Below are positions 47,274 to 59,897 of a stretch of DNA of 64,000 bases, one piece after another (positions within the stretch are counted from its first letter, which is position 1; every line of letters starts with the position of its first letter). The stretch covers positions 21,983-85,982 of the forward strand of contig NW_022204359.1 in the NCBI RefSeq assembly GCF_007655135.1, in the 5' to 3' direction. This DNA comes from Punica granatum. Lineage: Eukaryota; Streptophyta; Magnoliopsida; Myrtales; Lythraceae. Below the pieces are notes generated by a model. That model searched no databases. It was not told the origin of the DNA and was given only the letters and a program-made list of their open reading frames with translations. Position numbers and translations under genes: made by a program.

Positions 47274-50200
47274 GTAAATTGCATGGGATGCATTGCAAAA
47301 AGTAAATGCAAACGTTGGGGTGTTGCGTGAGGTGTGGAAGGAATCATTGTGATTCCTCTATCACTGAGCTTGTCCGTGCTGCAATCGATGTGGTGGCAGA
47401 ATGCTTCGTTACTTGCCAACTGATTGCGATGCAACTGAGTGCCTGGAGTGCTGCTTTGAAGATTCTTCTTTTGGGTTGAGATTGTCACCCGTCACATGAA
47501 GTAGAGATGAATCGATCTTGGGGAGGCATCTTCCAAGGAGCTTTGATTTGTCGGAGGCAGGCGTTGATGCTGGGACGAAGTCATTTCACTGAAGCCTTAC
47601 CTCTGTGGCAGTGATGCGTTTGATCTGCCGAAAGTCGGGCTCGCCGCTAGGCGGTTACCTATTGGGCTGCCGGAAACCGGCTTTGCTGTTGAGGAATGCT
47701 TATGCTTTGCCAGAGGCCAGCTCTGCTGCTTGGGCGGTCATGCTTTGACCTGCAAGAAGTTCGCCGAAAGTCGGCGTCTTGTATTGCGAGACTCGAGCTC
47801 TAAGACAGAGCGCCTACGTATCCCATGGAACCTGGAATCAGAGTCTGTCGTAGTTCATGCTGTTTGCAGTACCTGTGATCCTGACATTACTAGTAAATCA
47901 TGTGAGAAATACTAACAAGTGATAGATACAGGTAAGCATGAAAATGTTGTTGCAACACGCAGATCTTCAGTTTTGGGTCACCTAAGTGACTCGTGAAGAA
48001 TTTTGCTTTAATAATGCAGATGGGTCTCGTTCTCGGAGGCCTAGATGCGTGGCCTCCATGGGCTCCCATTAGCTATGTATTGGGCATATCGAGACATCCC
48101 CGACAATGCCCTAGCAGCTCTATCGGTTGTTCGACGCACCGGTCGGCTTTGAACCCTTCTCAATAGGGTACCGTAGGGCGGCTGCATTTGCAACTCGTTT
48201 GGAGATTTCTGTTTAGATTTGATCAGACTCGGTCTGACCATTTCCAGAATGCTATGAATAGACCTCGGAAAGGAATGTCTGGGATTTCGGCTTTGTAGTA
48301 GCCTGTTGAAGGGTGGCTGTGACCCATTTTGGGGTTATGCAAAGACAAAGAGAAAAGAGAAAGCTTGGGGGAACGCGCTGCCCCAAGCTAAAAGGATACA
48401 CGAGTTCACGCCTGCAGCGAGATGTACCTCTTTTCCTCTGTTCTTTTGTTGTGTAGACTATCCCAAACTGCTTGGATGGCACGCTTGGTTTGCCCACTGT
48501 GCTTGAGGAGGAATCCGCGCTGAACGGTTGAGCTGTATTAGAGGGCTGATCGAGGATCATGTTGGAGTAGATAATCTGGCCACTTCCGTTGAGGATCCCT
48601 AGTTCGCACGATGTGTGAGGAACCAGGGAGTCATTTTTATCCATCTCTCGTTTAACTCTCCTTTTGCTACGGTCACCCACCTCGGGGCCGTACCTTTCAA
48701 CCTAAAGGGGATGAGCTCTCCTTTTGCCACGACCGCCCTAGAGGGTTTCCGGTCGTGCCTCTCTTTTGCCCTAGCTTTTGCCTAGGCCGCCCCAAAAGGG
48801 GTTTTCGACCTAGCGGGCTCAATTCTTTTATCTCTCGAGTTTGTAAGGGCGAAGGGTTCGAAGGATTCAACCTCCGAGTGCATTGTGTTCTGTCTCAGTC
48901 GAGGAGTTGTGTCTGCTGCTTCCCCCTTTTATTTTTTATTTTTTTATTTTTTTTTCGGGGTTTATTGACTGCTTTTAAATTGGCAGGGCCGGTGCTTTTG
49001 GTGAACGTCGGCGTTGCCTTGTTTTGTTCTTTGGCGGGTTTTTCCCGCGTCTTTTCTCTCTCTCTTCATTGGCGGGTTTTTCCCACTTCTTTTCGCTCTG
49101 TTTTTTTTTCTTTGCAGCTGGGGTTTGTTTTGTGCCCCGTGTCTTTGTTTGAAACTCCTCGACTTTGTATCGCCGAGGCCACTTTGGTGTGCTTTGCCTC
49201 ATGGAGACTTGTTGTGTGTTGCTAGCCCTATTTTGTGAGGACCGGCTTTCTTGGAAGTTTGACTCCCGTGCACTCGAAAGTTGAACTTCGCGTCATTTGC
49301 CCTTACAATCTTCAGGTGAATTCCCCTATAGTCTAGAAGGAAAATGCAAAATTGCCATAGGGAATCAGTGGCCGGGGTTGTCTTGGTGCTTGTTGTGGAG
49401 GAGGCCTGGTCTTGACGCAAATGACCAGGAGCGTTCCAACGTCACTTGCTGGAGTGACCCACTATGGCGACCTCGGGGCGAACTTCCACCAGGGAGGCCC
49501 CAGTGTACGTCGCTTGCCGAGGTTGTGTTGGCGCGAACTTCAACCGGGGATGCCCTAGTGTACGTCGCTTGGAAAAGTTGTGCTAGTGCGAACTTCAACC
49601 GGGGATGCCCCAGTGTACGTCGCTTGGAAATGCTTATCGTGGGTGGATGATGTCCGAGGTGTTCTCGGTGCAAGTGTTGAACGCGAATGCCTCGGTCTTT
49701 ATCGTCGATGTGACTTGTGGTGGGCAGTTTGTGCAACTGTCGCCCCTGACCGTCTCATGTCGTCAATGTCAATTGAAATGGTTGTGTTGATGGCATATGG
49801 CTCGCTCAATTGTTTTTGTCTTTAGCTTTGTAGGGGGTACCTCCGTGCCGAGCCCCTTCCCTGTCAAAGTATAAGGGAGGAGGCTCGAGAGGAGTTCTCG
49901 GAAGGCGTGAGCTTGTGCATCACTCTTCGCCTGTGACCGGCGTGTCCCTGTAAAAGATGACAAAGAAGATGGTGTGTTAGGCGACTATGCGGGGGGATAT
50001 GTGGTAAGAAATATGGGGTGGACCCATGGGAAAATCCCTTTTGTCCCGCACGCGACCCATGGGGTGTCGCGTGTGGATGACATTTGTTTCCGGGAATGTA
50101 GTCATCACCACTCTAGAGTGGTTAGACCATGACTGAGGTCACATAAGCATGTTTTCCCTAATTGCGAGTAGGCATGAGCAGCCGTCTTAGGGAAGGCTCG

Positions 50201-51276
50201 AGGAGACGGGTCCCATGAGGACAGGTGAGTCGAACAGGTCCAACAGAACTAATAGGGCGTCTTCAAGACTGTCCTAATGCTCCATTGAAGGATGTGTTCA
50301 TGTCGAGAGCCCATTTGTGGGAATGCATTTGAATGAAAGCAACAGAGAGTTTAAAGAAAACTGCGCGTGTTGCCCCAGTATTCAATCAGTGACCCCAACG
50401 GAGGTGGATGAGATCCATTTTTTTGATCGGAGGCATGATCGTGCTGGTATCTCCTACGACTGAGGGTTGGGTCATGCTCTGTTTGTGGAGCTGTCACTTT
50501 CGGTCTTTGTAGTGGAAGGATTAGACTTGCTCCTCGGAGTATCACTTGGATGAATTTGAATCCAAGTCGATTTTTGGATTTCAGATGAGCCTGAAAACAG
50601 TAAATGCGAGGCGTCAAAACCTAAAGGCAGTAACTGCCGGGTCGGAGCCCAAAAGTGGGGCCGAAGCCCGATAGTGGCCGAAGCCCAAAAGTGGGGCCAA
50701 AGCCCGATGCGGGGCCAAAGTCCGATGCGGGGCCAAAGCCCGATGCAGTAAATGCGGGGTCGATAGGAAAGTGCAAGAAATGTGAAAGCAAAGGTCAATG
50801 CTAGGGAATAGCGCAGGGCGCTACAAGGCGGTGAATCTGATTTGCTTGCGGTATTGCTCTGTGGAGCAAGGATGGGGACTTAGTGTTGAAATCCCAAGGA
50901 GCCGGATGAGAGACGTTTGTTGTCTCAATTGTGGTCGCTCAGTATTCAGGCTGTCTTCTTGTTGAGAATTTCCTGCAATAGGAAAAGAAAACAATGAAGG
51001 AGCATGAACTGTTCAGGATTTCAATGCAAGAGTGTAAGGAAGCGAACTGGCCTGGTAGGTGTCGTGCGAGCACACCGAGAGACATGCATTGATTCTTTGA
51101 GCGTGCGTGCATGAGTTAGTGTGAACATGCTTGGACATGTATGAGGCACGCTTAATCGTTGGTAGATGCGTGGGGTCATGTGGAGAGATGTGCGTCTAAT
51201 CATGCGATGATGCTCTCTGTTAGTAAGAAGTTGTTGTTGGTTAGTTTCGCCTTGGAAGGTGGGTCAGCCCTCGGTC
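47274..51276 (-). other. Non-coding interior of element D
   Basis: Nearly identical to 28529-32527 in B and containing the same small repeats (55-bp units at 49480, 49535 and 49590). No gene recognised. Confidence 0.7.
48662..48815 (-). other. Hairpin cluster in element D 3' UTR
   Basis: TACGG (48668-48672) pairs with CCGTA (48688-48692). CACGACCG (48728-48735) pairs with CGGTCGTG (48750-48757) and holds an inner CCC/GGG. CTAGG (48782-48786) pairs with CCTAG (48809-48813) and holds CCCC-AAAA-GGGG (48790-48801). Confidence 0.65.
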
Positions 51277-51470
51277 CATAGCTCGCCTTGCCATGGAGGA
51301 AGAGTGAAGGCCGCAGGTGGCCTGCCCGCGAAGGTTGGCACGACTCGCCGGTCATGTGGGGTGGGTGGCCGGGATGGACGGCTTCTGGTCATAGCACATC
51401 TCGCTATGGAGAAGTGAAGACCGCGGGTGGTCTACCCGCAAAGGTTGGCACAACTTGTCTATCGTGTGGA
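51277..51470. repeat. 110-bp repeat, 2 copies (element D)
   Basis: Units start with CATAG at 51277 and 51390; element B has five. Confidence 0.85.
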
Positions 51471-51687
51471 AATGCGTTGTAGCCGCAAGACAATAAATAT
51501 ATCAAATGTATGCAATGCATGAGTTTTGAAAGCTAATGTTGTCGTTCGCATCGATTCAAAGAGTTTAAAATACAATGCAGTTTGGAAAATAAATCCTTAA
51601 GTCGATCTTCCATCCCGCTCGGGGCACAAGTGAACATTGCCACGGAAAACACCAATTCCAGGCGAAAGCCTAGTGGAGATATCTATC

Positions 51688-53178
51688 CTAAGATGGGTGG
51701 GGACCTCCATGGGTCCTCTTCTTGGATCTCTCCAAGGTAGCGTTCGCACGTGCCAACTCCTGATAGCGTCTCTGTAACTCGGCGCGTGCTTGGGCGAGCT
51801 CCCTTTGAAGCTGGCGCTGATCGATGAGTTGCTCATCTTTCTCGGCGACCTCCCAACGAAGGCGGTCCCTCTCAGACCTGAGGCTAGTGAGTTCCGCTTG
51901 GACAGCGATGCTCGAAGTTGAGGGTGCCCCATATGGTGTGCTATCCTCAAGTTGTGGAGAGCCGGTGAAATCTTCGTGTACAAACGAACTCCGTCGATAG
52001 AAACGGAGGATGTACTCTTCCGTAGCCTGAAAATCCCGTTCATCCTGAGTAGGGTGTTCGGGAAAGTAAGGTAGCTCTATGACCGCAGTGCGCCATGCGG
52101 ATAGGACCTGTTGGATATCACTTTGGCAATCTACGGACGTCTGATCCTCCCGCCAAGTGTGTTCAAACCTAGTCCGTGCCGTGTCCTCGGGGACTGTCTG
52201 TAGGCTACCGAACTGCCTCATTACTCGCGACGGGAAGTAAGTGGTGGACCCCGCATGGCTCAAAAGTGGGATTCCGTTAAAATCATGGGATCTAAGGGCC
52301 ATGGGTCCGGGTGGCATCCACGCGGCACGCCACTTAAAGCCCTTGGGTGATATTTCACGAAAAATTTTGATCTACTCGGCAACCTTGCGTTCTTCCACGT
52401 GCACTAAAGGTAGTAATCGAGAAATAATCGACTCCGAGTGGTTGAAAAACAGGACTGGGGGCACGAGGCCAAAGGGGCTTGCGTGGCTCTGTAGCCAAAT
52501 TTGCAAAAGGATTGGGGACCCCCTCAACCTTCGATCAACTGTTCGCGTAATGCGGTCGAGCGACCGAATGGTCTCAGCCACTAGGGCTACCTCGTACTCG
52601 CGGCCTTCGACCACTTGGAGGATGACGCTAGCCAAAGCTGCGTCGATGCGATCGACTGCACTAGGGAATAAAAGGGTTCCAAAAATAAGGAGCAAAACAG
52701 CATGACATAAGTTTGCTTGAAAAATGTCCCCTCGAACCTCGCGTGCTTGTGATTCGATAAAGCAGAGAAGTTTCGTGGTTACTATCTCAATGCCTCCGGA
52801 GTATGCAAGTTCGGCATGCAGTTGATATCTGTGCACCCTGAGTAGGCGCGAGACTAAGACCAATCGAGTAGTACGGAGGTTAGGCTCCATAATGCCGTGG
52901 GAAATAGCAGTCCTGCCAATGAGGGTCCGATACTCCTCAATGATAGGCGTAAGCTCTGTACCCTGAATGTTGAAGACCGCATGGGTTGGATCCCAGAACG
53001 TCACAGCTGCTCCTAGGAAATTCCAATCTACTCGGCGTGTGGAGAGCATGGGCACATCTCCGACGAAGGAAGTGATATAGTTTCGGTCAGTTTGACGTAA
53101 GCTGGTCCATATGTGACTGATCTGCTCAAGCGGTGGCGTGATTCTGTCGAGGTGCAGAAAGGAAGCCGAATGCGACAT
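51688..53178 (-). pseudogene. Element D ORF1, full length with one in-frame TAG
   Basis: 497 codons in one frame, broken by TAG at 52372-52374. The N-terminal domain matches B ORF1 and is a diverged relative of A ORF1 (both have a WD pair in an FWD stretch, F-QG-EL-P-EEY, and I-R-L-LLLIFGT-LFP blocks). The C-terminal part (ELTSLRSERDRLRWEVAEKDEQLIDQRQLQRELAQARAELQ region) looks like a coiled coil, as in A. Similar, from memory, to plant DUF7745/plant-mobile-domain-like proteins. It lies between the PBS and the non-coding interior, where gag would follow in A. Confidence 0.78.
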
Positions 53179-53730
53179 CCCTTACCAAGATGTAAAGAAG
53201 ATCAGCTTAGGACTCATCAATGCGAATGACACCCTAATTTTGAAAACTGTATGATGCATGAGTGCGAAAAATAAATGCCCATGGCTTAATAAAATTACAA
53301 GGTACATGTACACCGCTCTTGAAATGGAAAAGACTCAAGTGGCTCGTAGGCCGACTCGATAGACTGTTGCCGAAGTCGGGTAGAAGGCTTGCATGGAAGC
53401 ATAGCACGATGCATGGTTCAGTGCTACAGGGACCGTGCTACCTAGGGATGGAGGCCCCCGACTCAAGGGTATCAATTCCTTGAAATCGGGCGGGATTCTT
53501 TTCAAGGCCTAAGCGACAGTCGAACCGCGCGCCGTACCCCTACTTCGAACTCCTGTCTAACCTAGCTTCCTAGATTGCCGCTCGTGGGATTTCAAGCGTG
53601 GTACCTAAATCCACTAGAATGATGCAATGCGAGTGCAGAAAAGTAAATGTGCAAGAAAAGTAAATGTACGGAAAGCGATAAATAAACATGCAAGCAAGCA
53701 AACGGATCGAGCCCGAACCCACTAAGTACA
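53179..53730 (-). other. Untranslated leader of element D
   Basis: Near-identical to the B leader. No gene. Confidence 0.6.
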
Positions 53731-53748
53731 TCCCCAGTGGAGTCGCCA
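53731..53748 (-). other. Primer binding site of element D
   Basis: TGGCGACTCCACTGGGGA on the element strand, 3 bases from the LTR end. The next base differs from that in A and B. Confidence 0.8.
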
Positions 53749-53751
53749 AGC

Positions 53752-56700
53752 TGTACGGACCCGAATGTGGACTCTCGTCAGGGCCCGCATTGCGCGCTTT
53801 TGGATCGCGCGGCTTGGGAGTGTCCACCTTCCCGTGGGGACGCGTGACGGACACGCGTGAGAGAAGGAGTCGCCACTTATCATTTTACGACCCGAAGGTC
53901 GAGGGCGGATAAGTTACCCGGGTCTAGGGGTATGGAACACCTAGTTTGTTGTTAAGGCATTGATCTGTGCGGAACCGGAAAATCCGTGTTCGGGGGTTCA
54001 TGTTACGTGCAGGCCAATATCCCGCATGCCCTTTCGGTACTCTAGTTTGCTAGGCTTGCATGTTTTATGATTTACCGCATGAATTAAGCTGCACTCGGCT
54101 CGCACGTTTTGACACCGGAGATTCGGTGAATTAAACGATGTCGGTTGAGAAGCCGAGAGAGAAGTAAACCCGTATGTCGGGGAGTTACTTCACAATCTTG
54201 CGTTACAGTTCATCGAACCATGGAGGTTGAATCCCTGCGTGAACCAAAACCGCGAGATCTTGGATTTACTTGTGTCTGGGCAAGCATTAGACCGATTCGA
54301 TTAATTCGACTCTCGGACCGTTCGCTCACCGACTGGAATTCTTACAGAACAAATGTACAAAATAAAAGTCCTTACAATGCTCTCGAAAACAATAAATACA
54401 AATTACAAAAGGGTCGAATTCCAGTCGTTTCGCGTTCGGTTATTATTCCACTCTAACTCACCGTGAGTTTAGGGAAAAAGACCGAAGAACTGAAATTCAA
54501 TGGACCCTCTCGCTGAATAGGGCGTTGGACCCTGTGAGTGTTGATTAGGGGCGTTGAACCCTGTGCTCGATGATTAGGGTGTTGAACCCTAATATTATTC
54601 GGCCTAGGGATCAGGCTCGACCCGCATGGCAAACAGGTGCGGAAAGATAACACGCAACATCTTAATAATAGACAAAGTGTTTGTTATTATCGAGTGTACG
54701 TGTTTTAACAAGTTGTTAATCCGGGGTATTTTGGCATGCAAATCCTACCCTAGACAAACCAGCACGTGCCAATGTTTTAGCATTCGGCTTTGTTTTGAGA
54801 ACCTGACAAAGAGAGTCAAATCTCATGTGTGTGGATTGATTTTACAGTTGTTCTGTATTGTGACACTGAATTTCCACTGAATTAGCCAAACTCGTGTTTT
54901 GACTCTAGATTTGGAATCTAGAATTCCTCCTAACCATTATCTAGTGTTTGATTAGGTCGAGTGAAAGGTTAATCAGTATTTTGCATGTTTTCTGACAGAG
55001 ATAACCGTTCTAGTTACCCGAGTCTATGTTAGGATGACAGAAACTCATCAGTTAGATAAGAAAAGGCTATGCAGATGAACCTGCACCTGAACAGGTAGCC
55101 CGTTCTTATCCCGTACTGTAGTGTTTCTGTCATGCTAACCTTAAGAGTGTCGTTGAATTGTGAAATGACGATTTTGCCCTTTATTTGAAAATTGTTTTCA
55201 GAAAAGGGGAAACATCGCAGTGCGGGCCACCTTGGCCTGTAGCCGGTGTCGACCAATTCCCTGGATCGTCCAGGGTTATGCAAGAACCCCGAAAAAGCCA
55301 AAGAACCGGTCGGTCTGCCCGGAAGTGATCTAGAAAGATCTTCTGCATCATGACCTGAGTTACCTGGAATCAGGTAAAAACTCAAGTTGAGACACAGAAG
55401 CCCTTTTCAGACGTCCATGCTACATCGGACCGCGCGTTTCGAGTTTTGAAATTGATAAGTTTGAACAGGGCACCGACGTCATTTGACAACTCATCGACGC
55501 GAGTTATCAGTTAATGGCCAATTCGTGTAAACTTTATCAGTGTAAAGTGGGTTTAATCATGTGAGCGTCCCGATTAACCCGTTTGTGGAATTGATGCTTA
55601 AGGGTTATGCCGAATGCATTAATTGTGAAAACGATTCACGACTCGACGACCAAGACGATTCCATAAGGATCGAGGATAATTTGGTCCAATGACCGAAACT
55701 ACCCTCATAACCGAATGGACCCGAATGAGTCATCGATACCCGAATCCATGCATGCTTTGTTTTGAAAAGACATTTTCATGCGATATTGCGACGATAATGT
55801 AAATTGCAAATTACACGAAAGCCGAGAACAGACTCAAAACGGGAAGAGGAAGCCTCATGCAACCCGTACGAGTCTAAGAGGCTCTCGGCCACTTCTCTTT
55901 GGAGATAGCCGAGAAGTCCCATGGCCCGAATGGGGTTCCACGAGGTTTACCCGTTTCGTTTCGAATCATTTCTCGCATGCTCAAACGACAAACATGATAA
56001 ATGACACGATTAAACGAAAATCGGTATTGCCATGATTTGAATAACGCATTCGAACATGCAAACATGCACAAACAAGTTATTTAAGGAATCGATAAAACAA
56101 TACCGACTTCATGCATGTAAGAAAACACGAGAAGACTCGGGAATCGAACTTGGATCGGGCTAAGAAGGCCGTTCTTAACCCGAGGAAAGCAAGCCAAGTC
56201 TCGGTTACCTCTTCTTGAGGCAAACCCGAGAGCTCTTTTGCTTATTTCGGGTCAGGAAGGTCTTCCGAGGGTCGATCCAAACGTTTCCCGACATGCTAAC
56301 ATGTTAATCGAGGATAAACATGCATGATATAATGTAAAAAGTGCATAAACATGAAGTCTTGCAAGTGAACATGCTTTGTGCACCATATTACTCCATAGCC
56401 ATGCAAATAATGTAAAAAGCCCTAACTCCTCTAAGTCAAGAGTGATTTACCTAGCCTCGGGATAGGAGGAAAGAGTCGGGGAAGTGTTCGAGTGTCGGGT
56501 GACTCGGTTGAACGCTTGAAAGAATGCTCGGGTGCAAGGACATGCACGTTCGGGGAGCTAGGTGCACGGGAGGCCGGCTGGCGTGCGCAGGCGCGCGGCT
56601 GTGCGCTCGGGCGCGCGGCTGTGCGCGCGGCGCGCGCGCGCTGTGCGCGCGTGCGCTGCTGTGCACGCGTGTGCGTGGCTGGACGCGCGAGTGTGCGGCT

Positions 56701-58662
56701 ACGGGTGCACTGTTCACCCGAGAGCACGATCTTCACCCGAAATGAGGAAATCAACCTGAAATGATGAGCAAATGAATTCAAACCAAAAATCTAATTTCGT
56801 GAATGAACTCCTTGGGTCCAAAACATGTGGTCCATGGAGTTTGAGAAGTTTTGAACTTAAGTCGGGATGATGAACATCGGCTTCCGACTTAAGAAACTCA
56901 AAGCTTTCTTCGGGTTTGCTTCGATTTTTCTCTCTTGGTTTTGAAGTGTTGAAGCTTGCTGGTTCTTGGCTATGGAGTTGAGAGCTTTTCTTGAGGGAGA
57001 AAGCTTGGAGAGAGTGTGCAAGAAGAGAAGTTATTATCTTAATCACTTTTGGGCCATTTATAGGCAAAGCTAATGACACAATTAGCAAAAGCAAGTGCTC
57101 TTAACCCCCATGCTTAGAAAATATCAAGCCTCATCCTCTTCCATTGCATTAATGAAGAAGAGATAAGACATTGATGAGCATTGATGAGCATTGATGGAGG
57201 CTTGAGTGTTGTCTTCAAACTCTTGGATATTTTCAAGCAAGAGTGCAAGTTGGCTTCTTGCATTGAAGAAGAAGAAGAAGCTTCTAGAGTAAAGGGTGAC
57301 TCATCTTGAATAGCCCGTGGGTCCCACGACCGAAGAGGAGAAACCGGGAAAAAGCTCGGGTCTCGATTGATCGCGCATTCGAAGTTCGTGGTTTGAATTG
57401 AACGTCGAATTATCGATATACGCGAGGAAATGGATTTAATGAGTCCGAGATTGGCATTTTCCGTGAGAAATTGCCAAATGTCTGTATGAGGCTTGGAAGC
57501 CGGTTTTGCTCCTTTTATGCATTCAGAGCGAGGTTACCCACTTCTGACAGCATATCTTGTATCTGCATCCCACGTCGGTCATTTTGACATAAATTGTCAA
57601 ATTACGTGGGCCCTTGTCCCTTAAGCCGGTAAATACAAATATGGAGCCGGAGATGTCCTAGGAGGCCGAAACTGGATTTCTCAGATTGCTTTCTGAGTTT
57701 CTTGGGCGATCCGGAGATTACTGCGATCTCTGTTTGCTGAGATCGGGCCTCTAAGGATATGAAAAGTGCATCTGAGACCCTTAAAGCACTGCTCGAGGGG
57801 TCTAGATGAGTTGTGTGATTCATTCCGACAATTCCACATTGAGCCTTGAGAAGGATAGCATTGTGTAAGGTAAGCATCCGGCGTCAAGTTTCCCCAAAGA
57901 GGACCTCCGGATATGGATTTTCACTGAAAATGGCCTTTTGTGCCCCTCGGAGGTTACTCGGGAAATCGTGAAGGGTTTTGCTGTCTGTTTTGCCCAATTA
58001 CGAATGTCCGCTGGAGTTTTCAGGGCAATGTAGTGTGAACTTCGTTTGCCGTAATTCCATCAGACCAGTCTTCGGTTACGCTCTTCCGAAGAAGGGTATG
58101 CCCGTTTTGTCGTTCGGAAGTCATTCAGAGTGTCTGTATGGCTTCTAAAAGACAATATGAAGCATTGCTCGTGCTCTGTATGATTGAGGGGCATGGCCGC
58201 ATCTGATATTTGGAATTAACTTTTCTCCGAGAAACCGGCATTTTTGGACTTCCACTGAAAAGTTGTCTGTATACAGAAAGTTGTTCTGTATAGAGCAGAT
58301 GATTTGCAAAATGCCTTTGGGGACACTTTTCATCTGTTTGGCATTGGAGTGGATTTTTGGGGTCCAATATTGGCTATCTTCCGATGATCGAGCGAGCTAT
58401 CGGAAAATAGAACTGTCCGTGTGATATACTGAAAATGCCGGTTTTGGATATTGTTGAGCTCTCTAGTCACTCTGTTGCTCGTTGGTGACCCCTGGAGTCC
58501 TTCTGTCATATGCATGTGTCATTTGCCCGATTTTACCGACTTCAGGATGAATAGTGATTTTCTGCTCTGTTAAGTCGTTTTTCTGTATTCTGCTCAAGCT
58601 GTGGCTTGGATCATTGCTGATATTGTCGTTTGGGAAAGGTGAGCCAAAATGGGGTGCTGACA
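53752..58662 (-). repeat. 5' LTR of element D (4911 bp)
   Basis: TGTACGG...CTGACA on the + strand; TATA (- strand) 57055-57062. Followed by the right TSD GCCAT. Confidence 0.93.
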
Positions 58663-59897
58663 GCCATCAATGTTCCAGAACTGGTCGCCTCTAATTTAAC
58701 TTCTAATGACCTCAACTCATTAATAAGTGTGTCGTAAACACTCCACATACCTGCTAATCTTGCTGATGATTTCCGACTCAGTGCATCTGCCACCACATTT
58801 GCCTTTCCTGGATGATCGTTGATCGTGCAATCATAATCTTTGATTAGTTCCATCCATCTCCTCTGTCTCAAGTTGAGTTCTTTCTGAGTGAACAAATATT
58901 TCAAACTCTTGTGGTCTGTATAAATCTCACATCTTGCTCCATACAGGTAATGTCTCCAAAGTTTGAGAGCGAATACCACAGCTGCCAATTCAAGATCATG
59001 TGTCGGGTAATTCTTCTCATGATTCCTTAGTTGCCGAGATGCATAAGCCACCACTCTGCCATTTTGCATTAATACGCAGCCTAAGCCTTGATGGGATGCA
59101 TCACTATATATCACAAACCCCTCATCAGTGGACGGAATAACAAGCACTGGGGCAGTGGTCAATCTCTTCTTCAACTCCTGGAAACTTTGCTCGCACTCAT
59201 CTGTCCTTTTAAACTTCACGCTCTTCCGCGTTAACCGAGTCATGGGAGCAGCAATAAGGGAGAATCCTTCCACAAATCTTCGATAATAACCAGCTAATCC
59301 TAGGAAACTCCTCACCTCTGATACACTTGTAGGACGATTCCAATTCAAGATAGCTTCAATCTTCGTGGGGTCCACTGATACACCATCACCTGAAATCACA
59401 TGCCCGAGGAATCCCACTCGATCTAAACAAAACTCACATTTGCTAAACTTAGCATAAAGTTTTCTTTCTCTCAAAATCTGCAACACTACTCGGAGATGTT
59501 CTTCATGCTCATTCCGGTTCCTCGAGTATACCAATATATCATCGATGAAAACCACCACAAACTGATTAAGATATGGCTGGAAAACTCTATTCATTAAATC
59601 CATAAAAGCTGCTGGAGCATTTGTTAACCCGAAAGGCATCACAAGGAATTCATAATGTCCATACCGTGTGCGAAAAGCAGTCTTGGGCACATCAGAGTCC
59701 TTGATCTTCAGCTGGTGGTATCCCGATCTAAGATCGATCTTCGAGAAGACGGTAGCACCTCGGAGCTGGTCAAACAAGTCATCTATCCTAGGTAAAGGAT
59801 ATTTATTGCGCACAAAACTCGATTCAACTGTCGATAATCTATGCATAATCTGAGCGAGCCATCCTTCTTCTTCACAAACAAAACGGGAGCACCCCAA
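58663..59897 (-). pseudogene. pol: Chromovirus C RT (most) and RNase H
   Basis: This is RT from the [15 protein letters not shown] stretch, with catalytic FIDD ([13 protein letters not shown]), then the thumb and connection, then RNase H with [27 protein letters not shown] and ADALSRKS (D-E-D-D). The frame continues from the upstream gag-protease frame after a frameshift near 59814-59818 (run of four A on the + strand). It is cut at 58663 by element D; downstream codons in the open frame (58611-58662) belong to the LTR of D. Integrase resumes at 41122. Confidence 0.9.

Larger units (their letters stand above)
41123..58662 (-). mobile_element. Element D: complete non-autonomous Ogre-like element, ORF1 only
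   Basis: 17,540 bp with LTRs 41123-45989 and 53752-58662, PPT 45990-46004, PBS 53731-53748 and TSD GCCAT. The interior (7,762 bp) is collinear with that of B. Three differences account for almost all of the length gap: ORF1 is longer by 957 bp, the 110-bp array is shorter, and the 30-bp array is longer. No gag or pol. LTRs differ at about 17 of ~1,056 hand-compared sites plus one 5-bp indel (44934-45989 vs 57602-58662), about 1.6%. Confidence 0.92.
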
